A stretch of DNA of 5,409 nucleotides from an archaeon (GTDB lineage: Archaea > Thermoproteota > Nitrososphaeria > Nitrososphaerales > Nitrosopumilaceae): the NCBI GenBank assembly GCA_005240025.1, contig SBBK01000131.1:1-5409 (forward strand), given 5' to 3'. The translations under genes and the position numbers were made by a program. Under the pieces are notes generated by a model. That model was not told the DNA's origin. It ran no database searches and saw nothing but the letters and a program-made list of their open reading frames with translations. This document shows positions 1-4,767 of the stretch, piece after piece (positions within the stretch are counted from its first letter, which is position 1; the number at the start of each line of letters is the position of its first letter).

Positions 1-568
1 GAATATGACCTTTGATAATTGAATTTATCAGATCGCTGTTTCTTTTTGAATAAAGTTGTTTTTCAGAGAAAATAATATGAGAAACCTTACTTTGGAATCT
101 TTGTGAGATCTCACGCGCCGCATCAGAGATGGCTGAAATTGAGTGATCAAAATCATTAGAGATTACCAAGACATCTATATCACTATCATCTCGTTCTATT
201 CTTTTTGCCACACTACCGAATAGTACAGCCGATGTGATCTTCTTTGTACTAAGATGACTTTTGAGAATTGAAATTACTTCATCTAGTGTTTTTTCTTCGG
301 CTTTAAGAATAGGATTTATTATTTTACTTAGCACGTAACTTTTCTCGTTTAGGGATATTTGATATGCTCTGCCGACTGGCTGAATTTGCACAATACCAAA
401 TTTTTCTAGTTCATTCAATGTTTTTGATACTTCTGGATGAGATGCACCAGCATCTTCTGCTAATCCTCTAACAGTGTAGATCTTGCCTTTGTACCTAATA
501 AGAGCACGAAGTACACTAATTGCTATCTTGTTTCCAATAACCTGTTCCAGATAATTATGTAGTCTCAT
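1..568 (-). CDS. Winged-helix + MNT-type nucleotidyltransferase fusion protein (C-terminus cut by window edge)
   Basis: An open frame of 189 codons runs leftward from ATG at 568 and leaves the window without a stop. Residues about 1-75 read as a winged helix-turn-helix: an N-terminal helix, then VRGLAEDAGASHPEVSKTL (helix-turn-helix), then a wing ending near GRAYQISL. Residues about 110-135 carry the nucleotidyltransferase signature: LFGS, then DSDIDVLV (the GS...DxD metal- and NTP-binding core of the pol-beta/MNT fold). Such fusions are common in archaea; related MNT proteins act as antitoxins of HEPN toxins, and some transfer AMP. The position where MNT proteins often carry a third Asp (as in KVDLV) reads KVSHIIFS here, so catalysis may be altered. 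A GTG at 583 is in frame and could be an alternative start; a TAA lies further upstream. Base composition and codon use (AGA, ATA, CTA) are AT-rich compared with the genes to the right. A HEPN partner could lie beyond the left edge. Domain calls are firm, but the biological role is inferred. Confidence 0.85.
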   Translation of the reverse strand, partial: MRLHNYLEQVIGNKIAISVLRALIRYKGKIYTVRGLAEDAGASHPEVSKTLNELEKFGIVQIQPVGRAYQISLNEKSYVLSKIINPILKAEEKTLDEVISILKSHLSTKKITSAVLFGSVAKRIERDDSDIDVLVISNDFDHSISAISDAAREISQRFQSKVSHIIFSEKQLYSKRNSDLINSIIKGHI

Positions 569-597
569 GTCATTGTCTTCCACATGGAATTAATGTT

Positions 598-625
598 TAC
601 CATATGGTAGATAAATCTACCATAT
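598..625. promoter_or_regulatory. Perfect 11-bp inverted repeat with a third half-site: candidate operator
   Basis: ATATGGTAGAT (602-612) and ATCTACCATAT (615-625) are exact reverse complements separated by AA. The left arm is also part of a 12-base palindrome TACCATATGGTA (598-609), so the half-site TACCATAT occurs three times, in alternating orientation. The element ends 30 bases before the ATG of the wHTH-MNT gene, directly upstream of an AT-rich stretch (588-599) that could be its TATA box. A dimeric winged-helix protein typically binds such a dyad, so autoregulation is the natural inference. Binding has not been shown. Confidence 0.6.
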
Positions 626-799
626 AACTTTATTGATAAATTTTACATGCGCAACATCACGGATCTCGGTTAAATATAATGCACATCATACAAATCATTG
701 ATTTACAATAGAAATCTAATGAGGATTTGCTTGATTAGTTTGATTCATTGTCAGAAGTCAGGCACAATTTAGATGAAATTTTTTCAGGAAAATTATGTA
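626..799. other. AT-rich intergenic region with an orphan TATA-like box
   Basis: No convincing gene is visible. A strong TATA-like stretch, TTAAATATAA (670-679), could drive transcription in either direction. Rightward it would start near 701 and cover only a 17-codon frame (719-772) of no recognisable character. Leftward it would give the wHTH-MNT gene a leader of about 80 bases. The T-rich segments read on the minus strand at 781-797 may serve as the oligo-U stop of the tRNA-His transcript. These are all weak inferences. Confidence 0.3.
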
Positions 800-872
800 G
801 GCCCTCGAGGGGAATCGAACCCCTGTCCGGGGATCCACAGTCCCCTATACTAGCCACTGTACTACGAAGGCC
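800..872 (-). tRNA. tRNA-His (anticodon GTG)
   Basis: Read on the minus strand, the 73 bases fold as a complete cloverleaf. There is an encoded G-1 facing C73, a 7-bp acceptor stem GCCTTCG/CGAGGGC (one G-U pair), T8-A9, a 4-bp D stem GTAC/GTAT, and an anticodon stem GGGGA/TCCCC with loop CTGTGGA, giving anticodon GTG. A short 4-base variable region follows, then a T stem AGGGG/CCCCT with loop TTCGATT. The extra G-1:C73 pair is the identity element for histidyl-tRNA synthetase, and here it is in the DNA rather than needing a Thg1-type addition. CCA is not encoded (TAC follows), so it must be added by the CCA enzyme. No intron is present. Its 3' end faces the AT-rich left part of the window. 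Confidence 0.97.
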
Positions 873-896
873 GCAAAGATGCCTAATTCTGGTTCA

Positions 897-905
897 AGTA
901 TTAAT
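897..905 (-). promoter_or_regulatory. Possible TATA box for tRNA-His
   Basis: Read on the minus strand, TTAATACTT lies about 28 bases before the first base of the tRNA. That is the usual distance between an archaeal TATA box and the transcription start. Only position and AT-richness support it. Confidence 0.35.
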
Positions 906-927
906 CTAACTCGAAAAATGGCTTTAG

Positions 928-936
928 GTTTATTAT
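928..936 (+). promoter_or_regulatory. TATA-like box for the 28-aa membrane peptide
   Basis: TTTATTAT (929-936) is centred about 25.5 bases before the ATG at 958. The same spacing is seen before tyw1 and, within two bases, before the PH-like gene, which fits leaderless transcription starting at or next to the ATG. It is the main non-coding evidence that the short frame is expressed. Confidence 0.45.
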
Positions 937-957
937 TGTCCGTGTGGCAATTTACGC

Positions 958-1044
958 ATGCAAGGCAAAGGCTGGTTTATTGGCATGGCCATTACCGTGG
1001 CCGTAGTTTGGTGGGGAGTAAACTATCTGTTTCCCTGGCTCTAG
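958..1044 (+). CDS. Putative 28-residue single-span membrane peptide
   Basis: A short frame, ATG at 958 to TAG at 1044, encodes 28 residues: a basic start (MQGKGW), a hydrophobic Trp-rich span of about 20 residues (from FIGM to NYLF), and a PWL end. This suits one membrane helix with a short positively charged N-terminus. The upstream in-frame stop at 925-927 leaves ATG as the only ordinary start. A TATA-like box stands about 25 bases upstream, fitting a leaderless mRNA. Base composition rises from AT-rich to coding-like as the frame begins. Its TAG shares the CTAG palindrome with the stop of the convergent corA gene. I recognise no family. Four Trp and several Gly in so short a span would suit a small subunit or regulator of a membrane complex, but this is speculation. 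The alternative is a chance frame in the corA 3' flank. Confidence 0.5.
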   Translation: MQGKGWFIGMAITVAVVWWGVNYLFPWL

Positions 1045-2045
1045 TCAGAGATCCACTTTCGGCTATAAAAGTACAGAAACAGCACAAGCGACGGAATGAA
1101 CGAGAATATCAGCATGACTATCAAAGTGGTGTAGGGCCCAAAAAATGTCCAGTTTCCCGTCTGGATCCCGCCCGGCAGGTTTACGTTCATGCCATATAAC
1201 GCACCCACCACTGTTGGCGGAATGGTGAGTGTGAATATTATGGTAAGTGTTGCAAGAATCTTGTTTGATTTTTCGGTGCTCAGCATAAAGTCCGTGTCCT
1301 TGTAGATTTCCATTGTTTCCTTTGCCTCCTCCAGCGTTTCGACCACCTTGTCGATGTGATCGATTACGTCATCAAAATGGATCACAAGGTCATCCACATG
1401 ATTTGAAAACCGCTGGGTGTTTTTTGATGTCTCCAGTACTATTTTTCGCAGGGGGTTGACTATCCTTCTGAGAATTGTAATCTCCCTTCTGAGCAGCGAG
1501 ATCTTTTTTGGCGTGGACTTGTTTTCGTCGAATACGTCGTCTTCTATTTCGTCAAGGTTTTCAACAATTCTTCGCAGCGTATGCAAGAGATCATCAACCA
1601 GCGCGTCAATTATTTTGTAGAGCAGAAATCCTGATGACTTGCCAAGCAGTTCGTTTCTGTACTGAACGTTTTCCTTGCAGTGAGTGAACATGTCCACCAT
1701 TGGTTTGAGCTCGCCGTAATGAATCGTTACGAGATAATCCCTCCCTATAAAGACGGCAAGCTGATTGAATCTTGTCATTCCTCGCCTTAGTGCAATTGGA
1801 GGAAAGTGTAAAATGATAAACGAGTGATCGTCATAGTTGTCTATTTTGGCAAGCTGGATCTTTGATATCGAGTCGTCCAGGTTCAGGGCGTTGAAATTGT
1901 ATAGCTGCCCCAGCCGCTCTATTTGTGCTCTGTCGGGATTTTGTATGTCGGTCCATGAAAATGCATTTCCCTGTATTGTCTCGACATGGCTTTTTGCCAG
2001 ATCACCCTGCGGTACCTGTCTCCGAAGGTGCGGAAGCCTCGTCAT
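1041..2045 (-). CDS. corA: CorA-family Mg2+ channel/transporter
   Basis: The product is a 334-residue CorA (2-TM-GxN) family protein, expected to form a pentameric inner-membrane channel for Mg2+, possibly also Co2+ or Ni2+. The N-terminal cytoplasmic alpha/beta domain covers about residues 1-150 (FSWTDIQNP near 29; FIGRDYLVTIHYG near 99). It is followed by long, charged willow-type helices (about 150-260, with the acidic stretch DEIEDDVFDE at 165-174 and a heptad-like LRREITILRRIVNPLRK). TM1 is about 261-284, the family's YGMN signature is at 284-287, a short periplasmic loop (NLPGG) follows, and TM2 is about 305-326, ending in a basic SRKW tail. Length and order match the family. The start is ATG at 2045; an in-frame TTG at 2063 would add six residues (MKKAIF) and sits nearer to leaderless spacing from the AT-rich box at 2081-2097, so it cannot be excluded. 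The stop overlaps that of the convergent small frame by four bases. Confidence 0.95.
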   Translation of the reverse strand: MTRLPHLRRQVPQGDLAKSHVETIQGNAFSWTDIQNPDRAQIERLGQLYNFNALNLDDSISKIQLAKIDNYDDHSFIILHFPPIALRRGMTRFNQLAVFIGRDYLVTIHYGELKPMVDMFTHCKENVQYRNELLGKSSGFLLYKIIDALVDDLLHTLRRIVENLDEIEDDVFDENKSTPKKISLLRREITILRRIVNPLRKIVLETSKNTQRFSNHVDDLVIHFDDVIDHIDKVVETLEEAKETMEIYKDTDFMLSTEKSNKILATLTIIFTLTIPPTVVGALYGMNVNLPGGIQTGNWTFFGPYTTLIVMLIFSFIPSLVLFLYFYSRKWISD

Positions 2046-2080
2046 AAAGATTGCTTTTTTCAAGTCAGCTATCAGCTGGT

Positions 2081-2097
2081 TTATAATTAATTTAAAT
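2081..2097 (-). promoter_or_regulatory. Probable corA promoter (TATA region)
   Basis: An uninterrupted AT stretch contains, on the minus strand, ATTTAAAT and TTATAA. Depending on which hexamer acts as the TATA box, transcription would begin at about 2058-2068, that is at or just after the alternative TTG start (2063) and 13-23 bases before the ATG at 2045. Confidence 0.5.
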
Positions 2098-2118
2098 TTT
2101 GACTAGGTTATCGCAAAC

Positions 2119-2127
2119 AAATATTTA
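2119..2127 (+). promoter_or_regulatory. TATA-like box upstream of the structured RNA
   Basis: AAATATTTA is centred at 2123 and predicts a rightward start near 2149. That is exactly where the closing helix of the structured RNA candidate begins. It lies back to back with the corA promoter. Confidence 0.45.
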
Positions 2128-2149
2128 ACAAATTGGTGAATTTTTGCAA

Positions 2150-2285
2150 AAAAAAATCCCGGCACCTTGGAAACAAGTGGTGGCGTGGCCTCAAGCGCAG
2201 AACGCTGAGAGAACACCTCTCCTGCCACAACGCTGGCGTTGCTGGACCGCTAGACTGTTCTGCTAGGCCACGCGCGGATTATTTG
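2150..2285 (+). ncRNA. Unidentified structured RNA candidate (multi-branched, GC-rich)
   Basis: A GC-rich island in an otherwise AT-rich gap folds into a consistent branched structure. The outer helix is AATCC (2155-2159) with GGATT (2276-2280), flanked by an A-run that faces a T-rich tail. Next is a GAAA-tetraloop hairpin (CACC-TTG-GAAA-CAA-GT-GGTG, 2163-2182). The main stem is GCGTGGCCT (2183-2191) with AGGCCACGC (2265-2273), extended after a CAAGC bulge by GCAGAAC (2197-2203) with GTTCTGC (2257-2263). Inside are two hairpins: GAGAG/CTCTC (2207-2221) and CCA-CAACG-CTGG-CGTTG-C-TGG (2225-2245). I compared it by eye with tRNA, 5S rRNA, SRP RNA, RNase P RNA, C/D and H/ACA guide RNAs and found none of their signatures. 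The strand is chosen because the box at 2119-2127 predicts the right 5' end; most pairs also form on the other strand. GC-rich islands in AT-rich archaeal intergenic DNA are often stable RNAs. A mobile palindromic element is the main alternative. Confidence 0.6.
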
Positions 2286-2439
2286 TTAGGATTTACATCC
2301 TTCCGCATTGGGAGTTATTAGAAATCTTTGTATTTAAGATTTAGTTCCAGATTCCTGTAAAAAATCACCATTATTTTGGAAGAATCTGCCTCGTTTGTTT
2401 GACGAATGTTGATATTTCCTGGCTTGTTACTGTCTGTAA
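2286..2439 (+). promoter_or_regulatory. tyw1 upstream region with TATA-like box at 2411-2417
   Basis: No gene is visible. GATATTT (2411-2417) is centred about 25.5 bases before the tyw1 ATG, fitting a leaderless transcript. A second AT box, GTATTTAAG (2330-2338), would give a leader of about 80 bases. An imperfect hairpin could form from AGATTC (2349-2354) and GAATCT (2382-2387), with inner AAAAT/ATTTT (2361-2365 with 2373-2377). Its role is unknown, and it would lie upstream of a leaderless start. Confidence 0.4.
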
Positions 2440-3465
2440 ATGAGCTGCTCAGGCGAGTTTTTGGAGTCAGAAAGCGATCTAATCCAAATTCGGCCATCCA
2501 TTATGAGGCAGCTAAAAAAAGCCAAGTATGGCGTGGCAGACCACGCAACTGTAGAACTGTGCCACTGGACAAAAAAATCCTTCAAAGACCAAGGTGACTG
2601 CTACAAGCACAAGTTCTATGGGATCTCGACTCACCAGTGTATGGAGTTTTCACCGGCCGGCATGCACTGCGAAAACAGGTGCGTTTACTGCTGGCGCCCG
2701 ATGGAGTTTTATGACTCGCTGCAGATGGACCCGCAAAAGGTTGCAGAGCCCCAAGAAATGCTAGAAAAACTCATGGGGGAGCGAGAAAAACTCATCATGG
2801 GTTATTACGGCGACCCAAAATCCAACAAGCAAAAGCTCGACGAGTCGCTTTTACCAAGCCACTATGCCATTTCACTTTCGGGTGAGCCGACAATGTATCC
2901 CAGGCTGCCAGAGCTGATAAAATATCTAAAAAGCCTCAAAACTACAAAATCAATCTTTTTGGTAACAAACGGCCAGGAGCCAGAGATGTTGCAAAGGTTA
3001 CGGGACGAGGATGCCCTGCCCACGCAGGTGTACCTTTCCACCAATGCCGCCGACCATGAAGCCTTTATCAGAATAAACAGGCCAAAATACAAGGACGCGT
3101 GGGAAAGATGGAACCAATCCCTTGAACTTTTATCAAAACTAGATACAAGAACTGTCCTTAGAATGACCCTGATTCGAAACCATAATGACTCTGAGCAGGA
3201 CGCTGCAAAATTTGCTCAAATGATAAAAAATGCAAACATACATTTCGTTGAGGTAAAATCCTACATGCATATTGGCCGCTCCACAAACAGACTGGGACGA
3301 GCAGACATGCTGGAATTTGGCGAGGTCAGGCATTTTGCGTCCGAGCTTGCAGGGAAGAGCCAGATTTACCACATCATGGACGAAAGTGAATCGTCAAGAA
3401 TCGTAGTTTTGCAGAACCAGCAGAGGCTCATCGACCGCTGGATTGCCGCCTACAGTACCACCTAG
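2440..3465 (+). CDS. taw1: 4-demethylwyosine synthase TYW1/Taw1 (radical SAM)
   Basis: The product is a 341-residue radical SAM enzyme that condenses N1-methylguanosine-37 of tRNA-Phe with two carbons of pyruvate to form 4-demethylwyosine (imG-14), the tricyclic core of archaeal wyosine bases. The radical SAM motif CxxxCxxC is at C77, C81 and C84 (CENRCVYC), followed by WRP. Three further cysteines at 41, 54 and 67 bind the second Fe-S cluster that holds pyruvate. The 13-13-10-4-3 spacing equals that of the M. jannaschii enzyme (C26, C39, C52, C62, C66, C69). Other family marks are the WTKK and KFYGI segments before the motif, SLSGEPTMYP (about 146-155), FLVTNGQ and YLSTNA. The ATG at 2440 is preferred because of the TATA-like box at leaderless distance; ATG at 2503 would also leave all cysteines. 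There is no N-terminal flavodoxin domain, as usual in archaea. The 3' end overlaps the convergent rdgB by 38 bases. Confidence 0.95.
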   Translation: MSCSGEFLESESDLIQIRPSIMRQLKKAKYGVADHATVELCHWTKKSFKDQGDCYKHKFYGISTHQCMEFSPAGMHCENRCVYCWRPMEFYDSLQMDPQKVAEPQEMLEKLMGEREKLIMGYYGDPKSNKQKLDESLLPSHYAISLSGEPTMYPRLPELIKYLKSLKTTKSIFLVTNGQEPEMLQRLRDEDALPTQVYLSTNAADHEAFIRINRPKYKDAWERWNQSLELLSKLDTRTVLRMTLIRNHNDSEQDAAKFAQMIKNANIHFVEVKSYMHIGRSTNRLGRADMLEFGEVRHFASELAGKSQIYHIMDESESSRIVVLQNQQRLIDRWIAAYSTT

Positions 3466-3994
3466 CAAAATTTTCCAGGGCCCTGTATCTGTGAGAGATC
3501 TGGTTCTTGTCTGAGATCTGGCCGTAGGTTTTGTTCCTTCCTTTGGGTATGAATATCGGATCGTACCCCCACCCCCCTCCTTTTGGCTTTGTAGAGATTG
3601 AGCCATTTGTTATCCCCTCAAAGGCAACCGGCCTTTTTTTGTGATCACAGTATGCAATTACCGAAAGAAACTGCGCACTTCGGTTCCTTTTGATAAGACT
3701 GATTACTCCCCTGTTGCCAATTGTTTTGTATACATATGACGAATAGGGGCCCGGAAATCCCCCAAGCGACTTTACAAACAGACCAACGTCTTCGACTATG
3801 ACTGGTTTTTTGCACCTGGCGTATGCGTCCAGTGCCTTTTTGATCGCGATTTTATGGATCAGGTCTGATTGGATCTCAGTCGGAGAAAAGTTGTAGAATT
3901 TTAGCCGTATCCCAAACTGCCTTAGGATCTGGCCTGCCTCTTTGTACTTGTTTTTGTTCGATGATGCAAAGACCAGTTCAAATGACTGCCGCAT
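3428..3994 (-). CDS. rdgB: XTP/dITP pyrophosphatase (RdgB/HAM1 family)
   Basis: The product is a 188-residue cytosolic Ham1-like enzyme that hydrolyses XTP, ITP and dITP to monophosphate plus PPi, keeping deaminated purines out of RNA and DNA. Family motifs appear in order: FASSNKNKYKEA (9-20, phosphate-binding loop), VEDVGLFV (67-74, with the catalytic D69), GGFPGPYSSY (78-87), FEG (125-127), GWGYDPIFIP (141-150) and ISHRYRAL (166-173, base recognition). The motif usually written EDSGL reads EDVGL, a conservative oddity. The start is ATG at 3994, five bases behind a very strong purine tract; a TTG at 4012 would add MRGGGD but would translate that tract. The start lies inside the end of bud32 (17-base overlap), so the two are probably translated as a coupled pair. 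The last 12 codons plus the stop are antisense to the end of tyw1. Confidence 0.95.
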   Translation of the reverse strand: MRQSFELVFASSNKNKYKEAGQILRQFGIRLKFYNFSPTEIQSDLIHKIAIKKALDAYARCKKPVIVEDVGLFVKSLGGFPGPYSSYVYKTIGNRGVISLIKRNRSAQFLSVIAYCDHKKRPVAFEGITNGSISTKPKGGGWGYDPIFIPKGRNKTYGQISDKNQISHRYRALENFARWYCRRQSSGR

Positions 3995-4598
3995 ATCTCC
4001 CCCTCCCCTCAATTACAGAAACATAGCCAAGAACACTCTGGAATCTGTCAGTACCTACGACGGATCTGTATCCTGACAAAAAGCTTGGCCAGAGTTTTTC
4101 CATTTGCCCGACATGCGCGCTGTTGAGAATTTCCTTGAAAAGCCTGAGGTCTACTGCGTGGTCCTCAATCCTTGATGTCTTTTGCGACAGCCCAAAGTCA
4201 ATGGTGCAGACTCTGCCATTGCTTACGATGAAATTCGAAGTCGTCAGGTCGCCGTGCATTATTCCGTTTTTGTGCAGCGTGCCTGCGATCTTGCCTATTT
4301 CCTTGCAGGCCCACACCAGTTTTTTTCCCCTGAGGTTTCGCACGACTGCTCCGCGTATGTGCTGCATCAAAATGGCACAGTCCTTTGTGTTTACCCTGTA
4401 GATGAGCGGTGTGAATATTCCAAATGACTTGGCCTCTGAGATGATGAGTGCCTCGCGGATTGTCCGCTGTCTTCGTATTTTGTTATCAAGCAGGGAATTC
4501 CTGTATGGTTTTTTATTTCGAGTCTTTAGTATGGCCGGCCGGCCCTGATCCATTGTGGCAAATATGTCTCCTTCGGCCCCTTTTTTGAGCAGTTTCAT
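3978..4598 (-). CDS. bud32: Bud32/PRPK kinase-ATPase of the KEOPS complex
   Basis: The product is a 206-residue minimal atypical protein kinase that partners Kae1 in KEOPS and supports t6A37 synthesis in ANN-decoding tRNAs through its ATPase activity. All hallmarks are visible: the GAEGDIF nucleotide loop (7-13), catalytic K25 in AILK, the RRQRTIREA segment with E49, the catalytic loop HGDLTTSN (115-122), the DFGLS metal site (134-138), the Bud32-type EDHAVDL (145-151), and the C-terminal GRGRY (198-202). Length is that of stand-alone archaeal Bud32. The start is ATG at 4598: a TATA-like AATATT lies about 26 bases upstream, and the GTG-initiated extension to 4640 would add an unneeded hydrophobic stretch and include the promoter. 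It heads the bud32-rdgB operon. In many euryarchaea Bud32 is fused to Kae1; here they are separate, with a gene of opposite strand between. Confidence 0.96.
   Translation of the reverse strand: MKLLKKGAEGDIFATMDQGRPAILKTRNKKPYRNSLLDNKIRRQRTIREALIISEAKSFGIFTPLIYRVNTKDCAILMQHIRGAVVRNLRGKKLVWACKEIGKIAGTLHKNGIMHGDLTTSNFIVSNGRVCTIDFGLSQKTSRIEDHAVDLRLFKEILNSAHVGQMEKLWPSFLSGYRSVVGTDRFQSVLGYVSVIEGRGRYAAVI
3998..4010 (-). promoter_or_regulatory. Strong Shine-Dalgarno tract for rdgB, inside bud32
   Basis: On the minus strand GAGGGGAGGGGGA precedes the rdgB ATG (3994) by a few bases. It contains the anti-16S core GGAG/GGGG and lies within the bud32 coding region. It decides the ATG over the upstream TTG and shows that leadered, operon-internal genes here use Shine-Dalgarno initiation, unlike the first genes of transcripts. 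Confidence 0.75.
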
Positions 4599-4617
4599 CA
4601 AAATTACAACCAGGGCA

Positions 4618-4626
4618 CAAAATATT
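4618..4626 (-). promoter_or_regulatory. TATA-like box of the bud32-rdgB operon
   Basis: On the minus strand AATATTTTG is centred about 24-26 bases before the bud32 ATG, predicting a leaderless mRNA. It supports the ATG at 4598 as the start. Confidence 0.5.
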
Positions 4627-4664
4627 AGGTTACAGGCCACACAATGATTTGATTCCTTGGTAAA

Positions 4665-4685
4665 ATTACGACGTAATCTGGATTA
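4665..4685. promoter_or_regulatory. Overlapping dyads between divergent bud32 and PH-like gene
   Basis: ATTACG-A-CGTAAT (4665-4677) is a perfect 6-bp dyad around a central A. TAATC-TG-GATTA (4674-4685) is a second perfect 5-bp dyad overlapping it. Both lie between the two divergent promoters. GGATTAGA here (4680-4687) recurs at 4758-4765, just before the PH-like start. A regulator binding site is possible; such short dyads can arise by chance in AT-rich DNA. Confidence 0.3.
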
Positions 4686-4736
4686 GAAAGAGGCAAAATT
4701 TTATGGAGAAATATCCAGAACCGTACCCAGTTTCAG

Positions 4737-4744
4737 TTAAATAA
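4737..4744 (+). promoter_or_regulatory. TATA-like box of the PH-like gene
   Basis: TTAAATAA is centred about 27 bases before the ATG at 4768, predicting a leaderless transcript. It is among the clearest TATA matches in the window. Confidence 0.55.
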
Positions 4745-4767
4745 CTCGTCTTTAATGGATTAGAGTC

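Noticed and set aside
719..772. 17-codon frame downstream of the TATA-like box at 670-679
   Set aside because: It is very short, AT-rich and lies 18 bases after the predicted start, without a ribosome site or recognisable peptide character.
641..799. Possible C/D-box small RNA (ATGAGGA-like box)
   Set aside because: There is no CTGA D box at a fitting distance on the same strand and no paired C'/D' motif.
879..1199. Plus-strand open frame of 106 codons
   Set aside because: It runs through the tRNA promoter region and then antisense into corA. It shows no domain pattern, and the better-supported 28-codon frame overlaps it in another phase.
2183..2273. MITE or other palindromic mobile element
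   Set aside because: The 9-bp end repeats could suggest it, but no target-site duplication flanks them, and pairing continues outside (2155-2159 with 2276-2280). A genome-wide copy search is still needed to exclude it fully.
2133..2321. Plus-strand open frame of 62 codons across the RNA island
   Set aside because: The segment is dominated by inverted repeats, which explain its composition. The peptide resembles no family I know and has no promoter or ribosome site at the right distance.
2531..2546. GCGTGG-CAGA-CCACGC hairpin inside tyw1, sharing GCGTGG with the RNA candidate
   Set aside because: It lies in conserved coding sequence (codons for GVADHA) and six shared bases are too few to claim pairing between the two RNAs.
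4123..4427. Two plus-strand open frames opposite bud32
   Set aside because: Both are antisense to a clearly recognised kinase with all its motifs; neither has a promoter or known pattern.
4703..4744. 13-codon frame upstream of the PH-like gene
   Set aside because: No promoter stands at a suitable distance, and its end coincides with the TATA-like box of the real gene.
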